Below are positions 17,550-26,998 of a stretch of 64,000 bases of DNA, in pieces. The notes beneath the pieces are model-generated. The model saw only the letters and a list, made by a program, of their open reading frames with translations, did not search any database and was not told the origin of the DNA. The number at the start of each line of letters is the position of its first letter. The first letter of the stretch is position 1. Both the position numbers and the translations under genes were made by a program. Origin of the DNA: Saccharopolyspora sp. NFXS83 (GTDB lineage: Bacteria > Actinomycetota > Actinomycetes > Mycobacteriales > Pseudonocardiaceae); contig NZ_JAPFGB010000001.1 of NCBI RefSeq assembly GCF_026241095.1, forward strand, positions 62,001 through 126,000, read 5' to 3'.

Positions 17550-17636
17550 CGCGGAGAACGAGGTTCTTGCGAACTGCGCTCGTCGGTCACCCGGTGGTCA
17601 AGGCGCCGACATCTGAGGCGGGCCCAATGATGTGCC

Positions 17637-18437
17637 GTGGGCATCCCGATGGTCGTCTCGCTGTCCGGGATCGGAGATCGGTCCTTGGAGCACTGCGCCG
17701 AGTTCGCCGCCGAGCTGGACCTGCGGCGCACGCCGTTGACGCTGCTGGTCGCGCCGCGCCCGAGCGGCTCCGCGCCGCCCGGACCCGACCGTCCCGCCGT
17801 GAGCTGGGTGCGGGCCAGGCAGCGCCGCTGCGATGCGCTGGCGCTGCACGGCTTCGACCACGCCCCGTCGGGGCAGCGGCTGCTGCCGCGGGTGGCGTCG
17901 TCGGGCCCGGCGGCGGCGGTGCGCGGCGCCGAGTTCGCGGCGCTCCCGGCGCACGAGGCGGGGCTGCGGCTGCACGCCGCGACCGCCGCGCTGGACCGGC
18001 TGGGCCTGCGCACCGATCTGTTCGTGCCGCCGCGCTGGTTGTCCTCGCCGGGCACCGTGACGGCGCTGCGCGGGCGTGGTTTCGCGGTGTGCGCGGACGC
18101 CTTGGCGGTGCACGAGCTGGCCACCGGCCGGGTGCACCGGGCCCGGGTGCACGCGTTGGGGCCGGGTGAGCGCGTCGAGCACTGGTGGTGCCGGGCGCTG
18201 GTGCTGGGTGTGGGGCGCGCGGCGCGGCGCGGGCGGATGGTGCGGCTCGCGGTGGACGCCGCCGACCTGTCCCGCCCCGGACCGCGGCGGGCGGTGCTGG
18301 ATTCGATCGACCTGGCGCTGCACCACGGCGCGGAGCCCGCGACGTACGCGGCCTTCGCCGATGCGGTCGTGCCCCGGCAGCGCCGGGCGCCGCGGTCGAG
18401 CGGGCGGCTGCCGAACCTGGATCCGCTGTCGAGCTAG
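17637..18437 (+). CDS. DUF2334-type polysaccharide deacetylase-like protein
   Basis: This 266-residue protein starts V-V-S-L-S-G-I-G-D-R-S and has A-L-H-G-F-D-H in the middle and F-V-P-P-R-W-L-S-S. These features resemble the DUF2334 branch of the carbohydrate esterase 4/NodB superfamily, where a His and Asp of an H-G-x-x-H-like motif bind a metal. A GTG at 17637 and an in-frame ATG at 17649 are both possible starts. No signal peptide is visible. It follows purC in the same direction after a repeat element; a hydrolase role is inferred, not proven. Confidence 0.66.
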   Translation: MGIPMVVSLSGIGDRSLEHCAEFAAELDLRRTPLTLLVAPRPSGSAPPGPDRPAVSWVRARQRRCDALALHGFDHAPSGQRLLPRVASSGPAAAVRGAEFAALPAHEAGLRLHAATAALDRLGLRTDLFVPPRWLSSPGTVTALRGRGFAVCADALAVHELATGRVHRARVHALGPGERVEHWWCRALVLGVGRAARRGRMVRLAVDAADLSRPGPRRAVLDSIDLALHHGAEPATYAAFADAVVPRQRRAPRSSGRLPNLDPLSS

Positions 18438-18453
18438 CCCTCGATCCGCCGCG

Positions 18454-18469
18454 GTGAAAGGGCTTTCAC
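18454..18469. terminator. Short palindromic hairpin after the DUF2334 gene
   Basis: GTGAAAGGGCTTTCAC forms a seven-base stem with a GG loop, 17 bases after the stop of the preceding gene. It may terminate that transcript or sit in the promoter of the next gene. Confidence 0.4.
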
Positions 18470-18548
18470 CTTGTGCTCAGGGAACCCTCATGCTGGCCCG
18501 CGAAGCTTCTTCTCGTCAGGGAGAACGGGACGAGAAGAGGTTGGGACG

Positions 18549-18956
18549 ATGAGGATCAAGAAGCCGAGCAGGGCAGTGCTGACCACCGCGGCGATCATCG
18601 GCGTGCTGGGCATCGGCGGCGCGGGCGTCGCGCTGGGCGGCGCGGACCAGGGGCCGCGGCAGCCCGCTCCGGCGGCGACGGTCGGTTGGGACGACGACGG
18701 GCCGTGGGACGACGACCGCTGGGAACGCGACGACCGGGACGACGTCCCCGCTGGGATCCCCGGAGCACCGCTGCCGGACGACGACCGGTTCGACGACGAC
18801 CGCGACGACCGCGATGACCACCTGGACGACCGGTTCGACGACGACCGCGACGACCACCTGGACGACCGCGACGACCACCTCGACGACCACTTCGACGACG
18901 ACCGGTTCGACGACGATCGCGACGACCGCTTCGACGACGGCCCCCACGACGACTGA
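18549..18956 (+). CDS. Secreted Asp/Arg/His-rich low-complexity protein
   Basis: This 135-residue protein has a signal or anchor sequence (basic K-K-P-S-R, then a hydrophobic A-A-I-I-G-V-L-G-I-G-G-A-G-V-A-L stretch ending near residue 32). A tail of about 85 residues follows, built almost only from Asp, Arg, His, Phe and Leu in D-D-H-L-D-D-R and F-D-D-D-R-D-D repeats. Such an acidic, His-containing tail outside the membrane could bind calcium, zinc or nickel, or remain disordered. I do not recognise a family. The ATG at 18549 follows a purine-rich GAGAAGAGG stretch. The repeat codons are GAC/CGC-rich, so tail length may vary between strains. Confidence 0.72.
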   Translation: MRIKKPSRAVLTTAAIIGVLGIGGAGVALGGADQGPRQPAPAATVGWDDDGPWDDDRWERDDRDDVPAGIPGAPLPDDDRFDDDRDDRDDHLDDRFDDDRDDHLDDRDDHLDDHFDDDRFDDDRDDRFDDGPHDD

Positions 18957-18968
18957 CGCGGCACGCCG

Positions 18969-18998
18969 GAACGGACCGTCCGGCCGGACGGTCCGTTC
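18969..18998. terminator. Perfect 30-base palindrome between convergent genes
   Basis: The 30 bases are exactly self-complementary, with arms starting GAACGGACCGTCCGG. They lie 12 bases after the Asp-rich gene and 9 bases before the stop of the leftward metallohydrolase. The core GGACCG/CGGTCC is the same as in the tandem elements at 2599-2741, so this looks like a recurrent bidirectional terminator or repeat unit. Confidence 0.7.
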
Positions 18999-19007
18999 AC
19001 CTGGCGC

Positions 19008-19643
19008 CTACAGCGAGGTCGCGGCGGCGCGGTCCAGCACGGCGACGTCGGTGCCCTGCGGCCCGAGCTTCTCGAACATCCCGTAGTGCATGGCGGGCGA
19101 GGCCAGCACCGCCTCGTGGATCGGCACCGCGACCCGGGGGCTCACGGCGCGCAGGAAGTCCACGGCCTCCGAGAGCTTCAGCCACGGCGCCCCGGTCGGC
19201 AGGCCCAGCACGTCGATCCGCTGCTCGGGCACGTGGAACGAGTCGCCGGGGTGGTAGAAGCCGCCGTGGTCGACGACCAGGCCGATGTTGTCGATGATCG
19301 GGATGTCCGGGTGGATCACGGCGTGCTGCCCGCCGACGACGTTCATCGCGGAGCCGCCCAGCTCGAACGCGTCGCCGGGGCGCGCGGTCTCGGGCTGGAA
19401 GCCCTTCTCGGCGAGGATCCCCACGGTGGAGGGATCGGTGATGAGCCGCGCGTCCGGGTTGCCGTCGAGCAGCCCGGGGAGGCGGTCGGCGTCGTAGTGG
19501 TCGAAGTGCTGGTGCGTGATGAGCACGGCGTCGAGGTCCCGCACGTCCTCGAACCCCTGGGAGAAGGCGCCGGGGTCGATCAGCAGGCGGGCTCGGCCGG
19601 TGTCCACCAGCACGCACGCGTGTCCGAAGTGAGTGATCTTCAT
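19008..19643 (-). CDS. Metallo-beta-lactamase-fold hydrolase (UlaG-like)
   Basis: This 211-residue protein starts M-K-I-T-H-F-G-H-A-C and has the zinc motif T-H-Q-H-F-D-H-Y-D, then G-G-Q-H-A-V and a final P-I-H-E. It resembles the UlaG/YtnP branch of metal-dependent hydrolases, which act on lactones, phosphodiesters or similar esters; the substrate is unknown. ATG 19643 is the start: it is preceded by a purine-rich GAGAGGCGAG and overlaps by ATGA the stop of a short upstream frame. The long open frame beyond it is GC-driven. Confidence 0.82.
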   Translation of the reverse strand: MKITHFGHACVLVDTGRARLLIDPGAFSQGFEDVRDLDAVLITHQHFDHYDADRLPGLLDGNPDARLITDPSTVGILAEKGFQPETARPGDAFELGGSAMNVVGGQHAVIHPDIPIIDNIGLVVDHGGFYHPGDSFHVPEQRIDVLGLPTGAPWLKLSEAVDFLRAVSPRVAVPIHEAVLASPAMHYGMFEKLGPQGTDVAVLDRAAATSL

Positions 19644-19831
19644 CGGCTCGCCTCTCTTGGCTGCGTCGGGTCCGGCCACCAGCGTCTCAGAACCCGTCGC
19701 CGGGGCCGCTCTCCGCGCCCCGTCAGCGCCGCTTCGGCCGCCGCGCTGAGCCCGGCTTCGCGCGGCCGGTCGAGCCCCGGCGCCACCGCGCGGGACAGGA
19801 ATGGCGTTCCGCCCGCGATCAGCTTTTTCAT
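19640..19831 (-). CDS. Possible small basic protein coupled to the metallohydrolase
   Basis: A 63-codon frame starts at ATG 19831 (M-K-K-L-I-A-G-G-T-P-F) and its TGA overlaps the metallohydrolase ATG as ATGA. The product is basic and Arg-rich (R-P-R-R-R-V-L-R-R-W-W) without a membrane segment. The overlap, which in this window marks real gene pairs, is the main support; no clear ribosome site precedes it and I know no family. It could equally be untranslated leader. Confidence 0.4.
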   Translation of the reverse strand: MKKLIAGGTPFLSRAVAPGLDRPREAGLSAAAEAALTGRGERPRRRVLRRWWPDPTQPREASR

Positions 19832-20524
19832 GATTCGAGGCTGCCATTCGGGTGAGACCGGGGATACACGTATCGCTGTAGGCGGAAAAGGTGGTTCGGG
19901 GCTTCTCGTTGCGCCGCTGATGGGGGGAGTGCGGCGCAACGAGAAGCGTTCCGGGGGTTCCGCTGGGGGGTGTGCGGAATCCCCGCCGCCCCGCGTCGCG
20001 CGGAAGGGGGAGGTCGCGCGCCTGCGGTGGCGGATCTGCCCGGCTGCACGGCCGGGAGCTGGTGGTTCGGTGCTCGGTTGGCCGATCGGACGGCGGCGTG
20101 CGATCGGCTTCCGGGGGTCGGGGCGCAGTGGGGCGGAGCTCGGAGTCGGTTTTTCCGACTGCTACGGATAAGACGTGCGGAACGCCGTGAATGTTCCATG
20201 AAATCGGCGATGAGTGTTCGAGGGCACAGCCTGTGAAAGCGTTCTGGATAAACGTGCTGAATTCAGCTGAGTAGTGCTGCTCAATATGGCCGTGAGTCCT
20301 TTTGTTCGCACGTCGCCCGATCGGATGAGGTGCGGGCGCGGCACTTGCGCACCCGTGGGCCCGCGCGTGCCCCCGCACGGCCCGGAGTGTGGCGCACGGC
20401 GCTTCCGGCGCACCTGTCTGCGTGGGTGAACTCGCAGCTCAGTTACCCTTTGCAGGTACTGCTGGACATCCATCACTGCTCTGCACGGAGCAGCTGGATC
20501 TGCACGAATCCGGGAGCATCGCCC
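19832..20524. other. Gene-free region of about 690 bases before purS
   Basis: It holds the 17-bp hairpin at 19901-19947, a smaller AGTCGG-TTTTT-CCGACT hairpin at 20144-20160, a stretch of visibly lower GC around 20155-20320, a possible -10 TACCCT at 20444-20449 for purSQL, and a CTGCTC/GAGCAG hairpin at 20476-20493 just before purS. I see no convincing gene. A long purSQL leader or a small RNA is possible. Confidence 0.5.
19901..19947. repeat. Perfect 17-bp inverted repeat
   Basis: GCTTCTCGTTGCGCCGC (19901-19917) is perfectly complementary to 19931-19947 around a 13-base G-rich loop. It stands 70 bases upstream of the small frame that precedes the metallohydrolase and is not next to any stop codon on the plus strand. 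It is unlikely to be an ordinary gene-end terminator. Confidence 0.7.
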
Positions 20525-20764
20525 GTGGCCCGAGTCGTCGTCGACGTCATGCCCAAGCAGGAGATCCTCGATCCGCAGGGTCAGGCGGTGGCCACCGCGC
20601 TGCCCCGGCTCGGCTACGCGGGCATCTCCGAAGTGCGCCAAGGAAAGCGTTTCGAGCTGGAGGTCGCCGACGACGTCGACGACGCCACGCTCGCCCAGAT
20701 CGCGGAAACGCTGCTGGCCAACCCCGTCATCGAGGAGTGGACCGTGCGGCGGGTGGAAGCATGA
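20525..20764 (+). CDS. purS: Phosphoribosylformylglycinamidine synthase subunit PurS
   Basis: This 79-residue protein is the small structural subunit that bridges PurL and PurQ in the FGAM synthase complex, which makes FGAM from FGAR, glutamine and ATP. The sequence R-V-V-V-D-V-M-P-K, then D-P-Q-G-Q-A-V, G-K-R-F-E-L and the ending N-P-V-I-E-E-W-T-V is characteristic. GTG 20525 is used. Its stop overlaps the purQ start (ATGA). Confidence 0.94.
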   Translation: MARVVVDVMPKQEILDPQGQAVATALPRLGYAGISEVRQGKRFELEVADDVDDATLAQIAETLLANPVIEEWTVRRVEA

Positions 20765-21434
20765 GCCCGAAGATCGGTGTCATCACCTTCCCCGGCACGC
20801 TCGACGACGTGGACGCCCAGCGCGCCGCGCGCCGAGCCGGTGCCGAAGCGGTCCCGCTGTGGCACGCCGACGCGGATCTGCGCGGCGTGGACGCGGTGAT
20901 CGTGCCCGGCGGGTTCTCCTACGGGGACTACCTGCGCTGCGGCGCCATCGCGAAGTTCGCCCCGGTGATGGGCGAGGTGGTGCGCGCCGCCGGGCAGGGG
21001 ATGCCGGTGCTGGGCATCTGCAACGGCTTCCAGATCCTCTGCGAGGCCGGCCTGCTGCCGGGTGCGCTGACCCGCAACTCGGCACTGCACTTCGTGTGCC
21101 GCGACCAGTGGCTGAAGGTGGAGAACAACACCTCCGCCTGGACGTCCCGCTACGACCAGGGCGCCGAGCTGCTGGTGCCGCTGAAGTCCGGCGAGGGCGC
21201 CTACATGGCCGATGAGGCCGTGCTCGACGAGCTCGAAGGCGAAGGCCGCGTGCTGTTCCGCTACGCCGGGGACGACCCGAACGGGTCGCTGCGCGGGATC
21301 GCGGGCATCACCGACGCCCGCGGCCGGGTCGCGGGCCTCATGCCGCACCCCGAGCACGCCATCGACCCGTTGACCGGGCCCACCGACGACGGCCTCGGCA
21401 TGTTCCTGTCCGTTCTCGACGTACTGGTGGCAGC

Positions 21435-21438
<4 letters not shown>
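20761..21438 (+). CDS. purQ: Phosphoribosylformylglycinamidine synthase subunit PurQ (glutaminase)
   Basis: This 225-residue class I glutamine amidotransferase supplies ammonia to PurL. The nucleophile Cys is in G-I-C-N-G-F-Q (about residue 87) and the His-Glu pair is in L-M-P-H-P-E-H. It also shows [14 protein letters not shown]. The ATG overlaps the purS stop and its own stop overlaps the purL GTG, so all three subunits are translationally coupled, fitting their stoichiometric complex. Confidence 0.95.
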
Positions 21439-23795
<2,357 letters not shown>

Positions 23796-23806
23796 CGTAG
23801 CAACGG

Positions 23807-23849
23807 AAACGGCCCGTTCTCACCGCGCTCGCGGGAGAACGGGCCGTTT
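23807..23849. terminator. 15-bp hairpin ending purL and the DUF397 gene
   Basis: AAACGGCCCGTTCTC (23807-23821) pairs perfectly with 23835-23849 around a 13-base loop. It lies between the convergent stops of purL (23795) and the DUF397 gene (23854), with A-rich and T-rich flanks suited to termination in both directions. Confidence 0.75.
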
Positions 23850-23853
23850 CGCG

Positions 23854-24048
23854 TCAGCGCTCGTAGCGGCCGGTTTTGATCGCTAAGAGGAATGCTGTCC
23901 ACTGGTCGTCGTCGGTTGTGATGTATCCGGCTGCCCGGTTCTTGGTGTCGCGCACGGCCGCACCGGAGTCGACCTTGCCGACCTCGACGCAGTTGGACAC
24001 CTGGTGCGAACGACTGGACTTGCGCCAGTTGGCGGGGGTCGAGTTCAT
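23854..24048 (-). CDS. DUF397 domain protein
   Basis: This 64-residue protein has the DUF397 pattern: W-R-K-S-S-R-S near the start, N-C-V-E-V-G, A-V-R-D-T-K and the W-T-A-F-L end. Such proteins are abundant in Streptomyces and relatives, nearly always beside an XRE/DUF5753 regulator, with which they are thought to act as an antitoxin-like or modulating partner; the exact role is open. Its ATG overlaps the regulator's stop (ATGA), confirming the pair. Confidence 0.9.
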   Translation of the reverse strand: MNSTPANWRKSSRSHQVSNCVEVGKVDSGAAVRDTKNRAAGYITTDDDQWTAFLLAIKTGRYER

Positions 24049-24896
24049 GGTGCTGCACCTTCCAACTCACTGACGATTTCGGCGATGGTTCTTGCCGAGT
24101 GGTTTCGGCTCATCGCTACTTCTCGCAGGGTAGTCAGGGCGTCCTGGTAAGGGCCAACATCGCTGTCGTCGTACAGGAAGACACCGGATGCGTAGTGCTC
24201 CAGGTGGACGATCGGGGATGTCTTGGCGAAGGTGTAAAAGCTGAACGAGCCCGCGTGCGCCGGGTGCCACCGTTCGGACACCGCGGGCAGCACGAAGACG
24301 GCGATGTTGTCGAGTTTCGCCATCTTTTCCAGGTGATGGAGCTGGTCGAGCGCGATTTCCGGGCCACCGATTCGTTCTCGCAGCGCGGTCTCGGCTATGA
24401 AAGCCGTGAAGGAGACCGGATTTCGCTTCGTCAGCACTTCGCGACGCCCGACGCGCATCGCCACGTAGGGCTCGACTTCGTCTGTCGGCGTCGCTGCCAT
24501 GACAGACCGGGCGTAGTCGGCTGTTTGCAGAAGCCCTGGGATGACGCTGGTGGCGACGTCGGTGATCTCGGTGGCGGTGCGCTCGAATTCGATCAGCCTG
24601 GTGAGTTCTTTCCGGATTCCTTGCCCGGTGTCGAGCCAGTTCGGTTGATCGGCGCCCTTGGACATCTCCACGAGCGAGGCGTAGCGGTCACCCGTGACGC
24701 CGAGCGTCGCGAGGATCTGGGCCACGTCCTCGGGCTTCGGCGTCCTCGTGCCGGTTTCGTAGCGGGAGATCGAGACGTAGCTGACGCCGATTTGCTCCGC
24801 GAGCTGCTGCTGCGTCAGACCGGCTTCGGCCCGGCACTCTCGTAATTCGGCTCCCAGCGCACGAGCTTTCGGGGTGTTCTCCGATTTTCCGGGCAT
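24045..24896 (-). CDS. XRE-family regulator with DUF5753 domain
   Basis: This 283-residue protein has an N-terminal XRE helix-turn-helix at about residues 15-70 (L-T-Q-Q-Q-L-A-E-Q-I-G-V-S-Y-V-S-I-S-R-Y-E-T-G) and a C-terminal DUF5753 domain (V-I-P-G-L-L-Q-T-A-D-Y-A-R, later F-V-L-P). This architecture is typical of actinomycete developmental or stress regulators paired with DUF397. It is divergent from two small Cys-containing genes, and three copies of a GGTAAGT motif lie in the promoter between. Confidence 0.92.
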   Translation of the reverse strand: MPGKSENTPKARALGAELRECRAEAGLTQQQLAEQIGVSYVSISRYETGTRTPKPEDVAQILATLGVTGDRYASLVEMSKGADQPNWLDTGQGIRKELTRLIEFERTATEITDVATSVIPGLLQTADYARSVMAATPTDEVEPYVAMRVGRREVLTKRNPVSFTAFIAETALRERIGGPEIALDQLHHLEKMAKLDNIAVFVLPAVSERWHPAHAGSFSFYTFAKTSPIVHLEHYASGVFLYDDSDVGPYQDALTTLREVAMSRNHSARTIAEIVSELEGAAP

Positions 24897-24957
24897 GAAA
24901 ACGATCCTATGAACTTCGGCAGAGACAGATCATCCCTCGATCGGGGAATTGAACCGA

Positions 24958-24999
24958 ACTTACCGCAGTCCGATCATGTGTTGGTAAGTACCGGTAAGT
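24958..24999. promoter_or_regulatory. Operator-like GGTAAGT cluster in a divergent promoter
   Basis: ACTTACC (24958-24964) is the inverse of GGTAAGT, which is present twice as direct repeats at 24983-24989 and 24993-24999, exactly ten bases apart. The cluster sits between the XRE regulator and the divergent small gene. It is a candidate binding site for that regulator. Confidence 0.5.
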
Positions 25000-25020
25000 C
25001 CGGCAAGCGGGGGTGATCCG

Positions 25021-25221
25021 ATGGACGTCTTGACCTGGGCCGCGTCGTGCGGGCCGGTGGATTCGCGGTGGCACGTGGTGCGGCGGACCGATGGCGGCGC
25101 GCTGCCCGCCGCGTGCGGGGCGTTCGTCTACGGGCCGCTGCACCTGCGGCGCGGCGCTTCGCCGGAGGGCACCTTCGACCGGGACGCCTGCGCGGGCTGC
25201 ACGGCGGTGTCCGGTGGCTGA
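25021..25221 (+). CDS. Small Cys/His-rich protein, possible zinc-ribbon type
   Basis: This 66-residue protein has W-H-V-V-R near residue 20, single Cys residues near 10 and 32 and a terminal C-A-G-C, a spacing that could bind one zinc ion. It begins with ATG 25021 behind GGGGTGATCCG. It overlaps the next small gene by 8 bases. Pairs of such proteins commonly accompany XRE/DUF397 genes in Pseudonocardiaceae and Streptomyces; function unknown. Confidence 0.62.
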   Translation: MDVLTWAASCGPVDSRWHVVRRTDGGALPAACGAFVYGPLHLRRGASPEGTFDRDACAGCTAVSGG

Positions 25222-25444
25222 CTCCGACCGGCACTTCTGGCGCCCTGGCGGCGATTTCGTGCGGCACGCCTTCCGGGGTCGGCGGTGGTGCGGGCAGGCG
25301 GCGGCCACCTCGGTGTGCGGCGCCGGGGTCGAGCTCGCGGCGGAACCGTCCGAATCGGACTGGGTGTTCGCGCCGACCTGCGACGCCTGCAACTCGGTGC
25401 TGCGCGGTGAACTTCCCAAGCCGGAGCCGGGCTTGTTCGGCTAG
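25214..25444 (+). CDS. Small Cys-containing protein, partner of the preceding gene
   Basis: A GTG at 25214 opens a 76-residue frame overlapping the previous stop by 8 bases. The product starts M-A-D-S-D-R-H-F-W-R-P-G and has W-C-G-Q-A-A, S-V-C-G-A and C-D-A-C-N, again a possible metal-binding set. The overlap indicates translational coupling. I do not recognise a named family. Confidence 0.6.
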   Translation: MADSDRHFWRPGGDFVRHAFRGRRWCGQAAATSVCGAGVELAAEPSESDWVFAPTCDACNSVLRGELPKPEPGLFG

Positions 25445-25752
25445 AAGATCTCCGGGTTCGAGCGGCCTCCCCTTCCCCGCCTCGACCCCGGAACGGCCTC
25501 CCGTCGCCGCGACGTCGGTACCCCGACCCGGCGGACCGCGCGCGGGAGGTCGAGCGGGGGCGCGCCGCCCACACCCGGTGCGCCCCCGCTCCCACACCGG
25601 CGACTCCTCCCGCCCCCCGTGCCGGTGTGCGGGGGTACGACGTCGCTGAGCGGCCGGCGTTGCGCTCCTGTGGCTCATCGCATACCGGAGCACCCTGCGC
25701 GGCTCCCGGACGTCTTGTGGACCAAGAAGCCGATCGAGCCAGGAGGCAGACC
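25445..25752. other. Gene-free region with two tandem hairpins
   Basis: This very GC-rich gap separates the small Cys-containing gene from the DUF4232 gene. Its visible content is the hairpin pair at 25552-25629 and, at its end, the promoter and AGGAGG site of the next gene. Confidence 0.45.
25552..25629. terminator. Two adjacent hairpins
   Basis: GAGCGGGGGCGC (25552-25563) pairs with GCGCCCCCGCTC (25580-25591), and CACACCGGC (25593-25601) pairs with GCCGGTGTG (25621-25629). The two perfect stems lie one base apart, about 110 bases after the preceding stop. Confidence 0.5.
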
Positions 25753-26274
25753 ATGAAGCTCACCCGCACCATCGCCGCCACCGCCGTCGCGGGCGTCACC
25801 CTCGGCCTGTCCGCGCTGACCGCCGGTTCCGCGCTGGCCAATCCCAGCGACGCGCTGTGCACCAGCGACGACCTGAACATCGAGGTGACCAGGGACCTCG
25901 CCGAACCGGGCGAGTACGAGGCGTTCTTGGTCAAGTACACCGCCGCGACCCCGCACACCAACTGCAAGCTGGAAGGCGGCTCCGCCGACTTCGCCTTCTT
26001 CGACGGTGCGAACAAGATCCCGGGCGTCGAGGTCCAGGTCGACCACGCCCCGGCGGATCCGGTGAGCGTCGACGGGAGCCTGTTCGGGATCTCCCGGATC
26101 GCGCAGAAGGTCGACGCCCCGGCCAACCCGGCCGTGCCCACCACCGTCGAGTTCAACCTGCCCGGCATCCCGGACGGTCCGGCCGCCCACGAGGTCGCCG
26201 CCTGGCCCGCGAACGAGCCCATCAAGGGCGACGTGCTGATCGCCACCCCCATCAGTCAGAGCGCCGCCGAGTGA
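25753..26274 (+). CDS. Secreted DUF4232-type protein
   Basis: This 173-residue protein has a Sec signal peptide (K-L-T-R-T then a hydrophobic core, cleavage expected after A-L-A near residue 33). The mature domain resembles DUF4232: L-C-T-S-D-D-L-N-I-E-V, N-C-K-L-E-G and later beta-strand-rich stretches with two Cys. No lipobox is present, so it is released rather than anchored. AGGAGG lies six bases before ATG 25753. A related lipoprotein is encoded at 33498-34133. Function of the family is unknown. Confidence 0.75.
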   Translation: MKLTRTIAATAVAGVTLGLSALTAGSALANPSDALCTSDDLNIEVTRDLAEPGEYEAFLVKYTAATPHTNCKLEGGSADFAFFDGANKIPGVEVQVDHAPADPVSVDGSLFGISRIAQKVDAPANPAVPTTVEFNLPGIPDGPAAHEVAAWPANEPIKGDVLIATPISQSAAE

Positions 26275-26294
26275 CTCGGCCCCGCGCGAGGTGA

Positions 26295-26333
26295 AAGCCC
26301 CGTTCGCCCGAGGAGATCGGGCGAGCGGGGCTT
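26295..26333. terminator. 17-bp hairpin between convergent secreted-protein genes
   Basis: AAGCCCCGTTCGCCCGA pairs with 26317-26333, with a single G-T type mismatch, around a five-base loop. It lies 20 bases after the DUF4232 stop and 9 bases before the next leftward stop. Confidence 0.75.
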
Positions 26334-26342
26334 CCGGGCGGA

Positions 26343-26696
26343 TCAGCAGCCTTTGATCATCTTCTGGATGGAGCCGCTGAGGCCGTGGTTGAACTCCTTG
26401 CTGCTCTTCTTGCCCGCCGGCATGGACAGGCACTCCAGCCAGGTGTTCTCCGCGTCGGCCAGCTGCACCGAGACCTTCGCGGTCGTCGAGCAGTGGTTGT
26501 TGTAGTAGACGCGGGTGTTGAGGGAGCCGGTGGACCAGGACAGGTTCGCCTTTCCGCCCTTGCACGTCACCGAGTAGCTGTGGTCGGCCTTGGCGCTCAC
26601 GTCCGGCGCGGCCGTGGCGGGCGCGACGAGCAGCGCCATGCAGGCGGCGGTGCCCGCGGTGGTTCCGGCGATGAGGCGGAAAGCCTTCGAGCGCAT
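26343..26696 (-). CDS. Small secreted protein of unknown function
   Basis: This 117-residue protein has a clear signal peptide (R-S-K-A-F-R-L, hydrophobic core, A-T-A-A at about residue 30). The mature part of about 87 residues carries four Cys (S-V-T-C, H-C-S-T, L-E-C-L and the terminal K-G-C), likely two disulphides, and a Tyr/Asn-rich segment. ATG 26696 has GGAGGAC six bases upstream, which excludes the longer upstream frame. No family recognised. Confidence 0.75.
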   Translation of the reverse strand: MRSKAFRLIAGTTAGTAACMALLVAPATAAPDVSAKADHSYSVTCKGGKANLSWSTGSLNTRVYYNNHCSTTAKVSVQLADAENTWLECLSMPAGKKSSKEFNHGLSGSIQKMIKGC

Positions 26697-26998
26697 GAGA
26701 TGTCCTCCCAGTTCGGGCCGATCTCGACATCGTCGATCGGCCGTTCGTTTCCGGCGCTCACCCCCGGAGCGCCGCACGTCGATCACGCTAGGTGCGGCCG
26801 GAGCGGTGTTTCCAGCCAACATTGGGCACGATCACCTCGTGGCCGGCGGGACAATGCCCGCCCGAGCCGAGGACAATGTGCACATTGCGCTGACCTGGGG
26901 ATATGGCCCACCGGGCGCTGAACCCGCGACCGGGGCGAACTTCGGCGAACCCGGTTCGCGCGGTGCGCCCCGGCCGAGCAGCCCGCCCGGCGCCGTGC
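26697..26998. other. Gene-free region upstream of the small secreted protein
   Basis: About 300 bases lie between the secreted-protein start and the stop of the TetR gene. They contain the palindrome at 26874-26887, a CCAACATTGG palindrome near 26815 and two GGACAATG motifs. No coding sequence is convincing. Confidence 0.4.
26874..26887. promoter_or_regulatory. Perfect palindrome CAATGTGCACATTG
   Basis: These 14 bases are exactly self-complementary and relatively A/T-rich for this genome, which is typical of a dimeric regulator site. They lie about 180 bases upstream of the small secreted-protein gene and 112 bases beyond the TetR stop. Confidence 0.4.
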
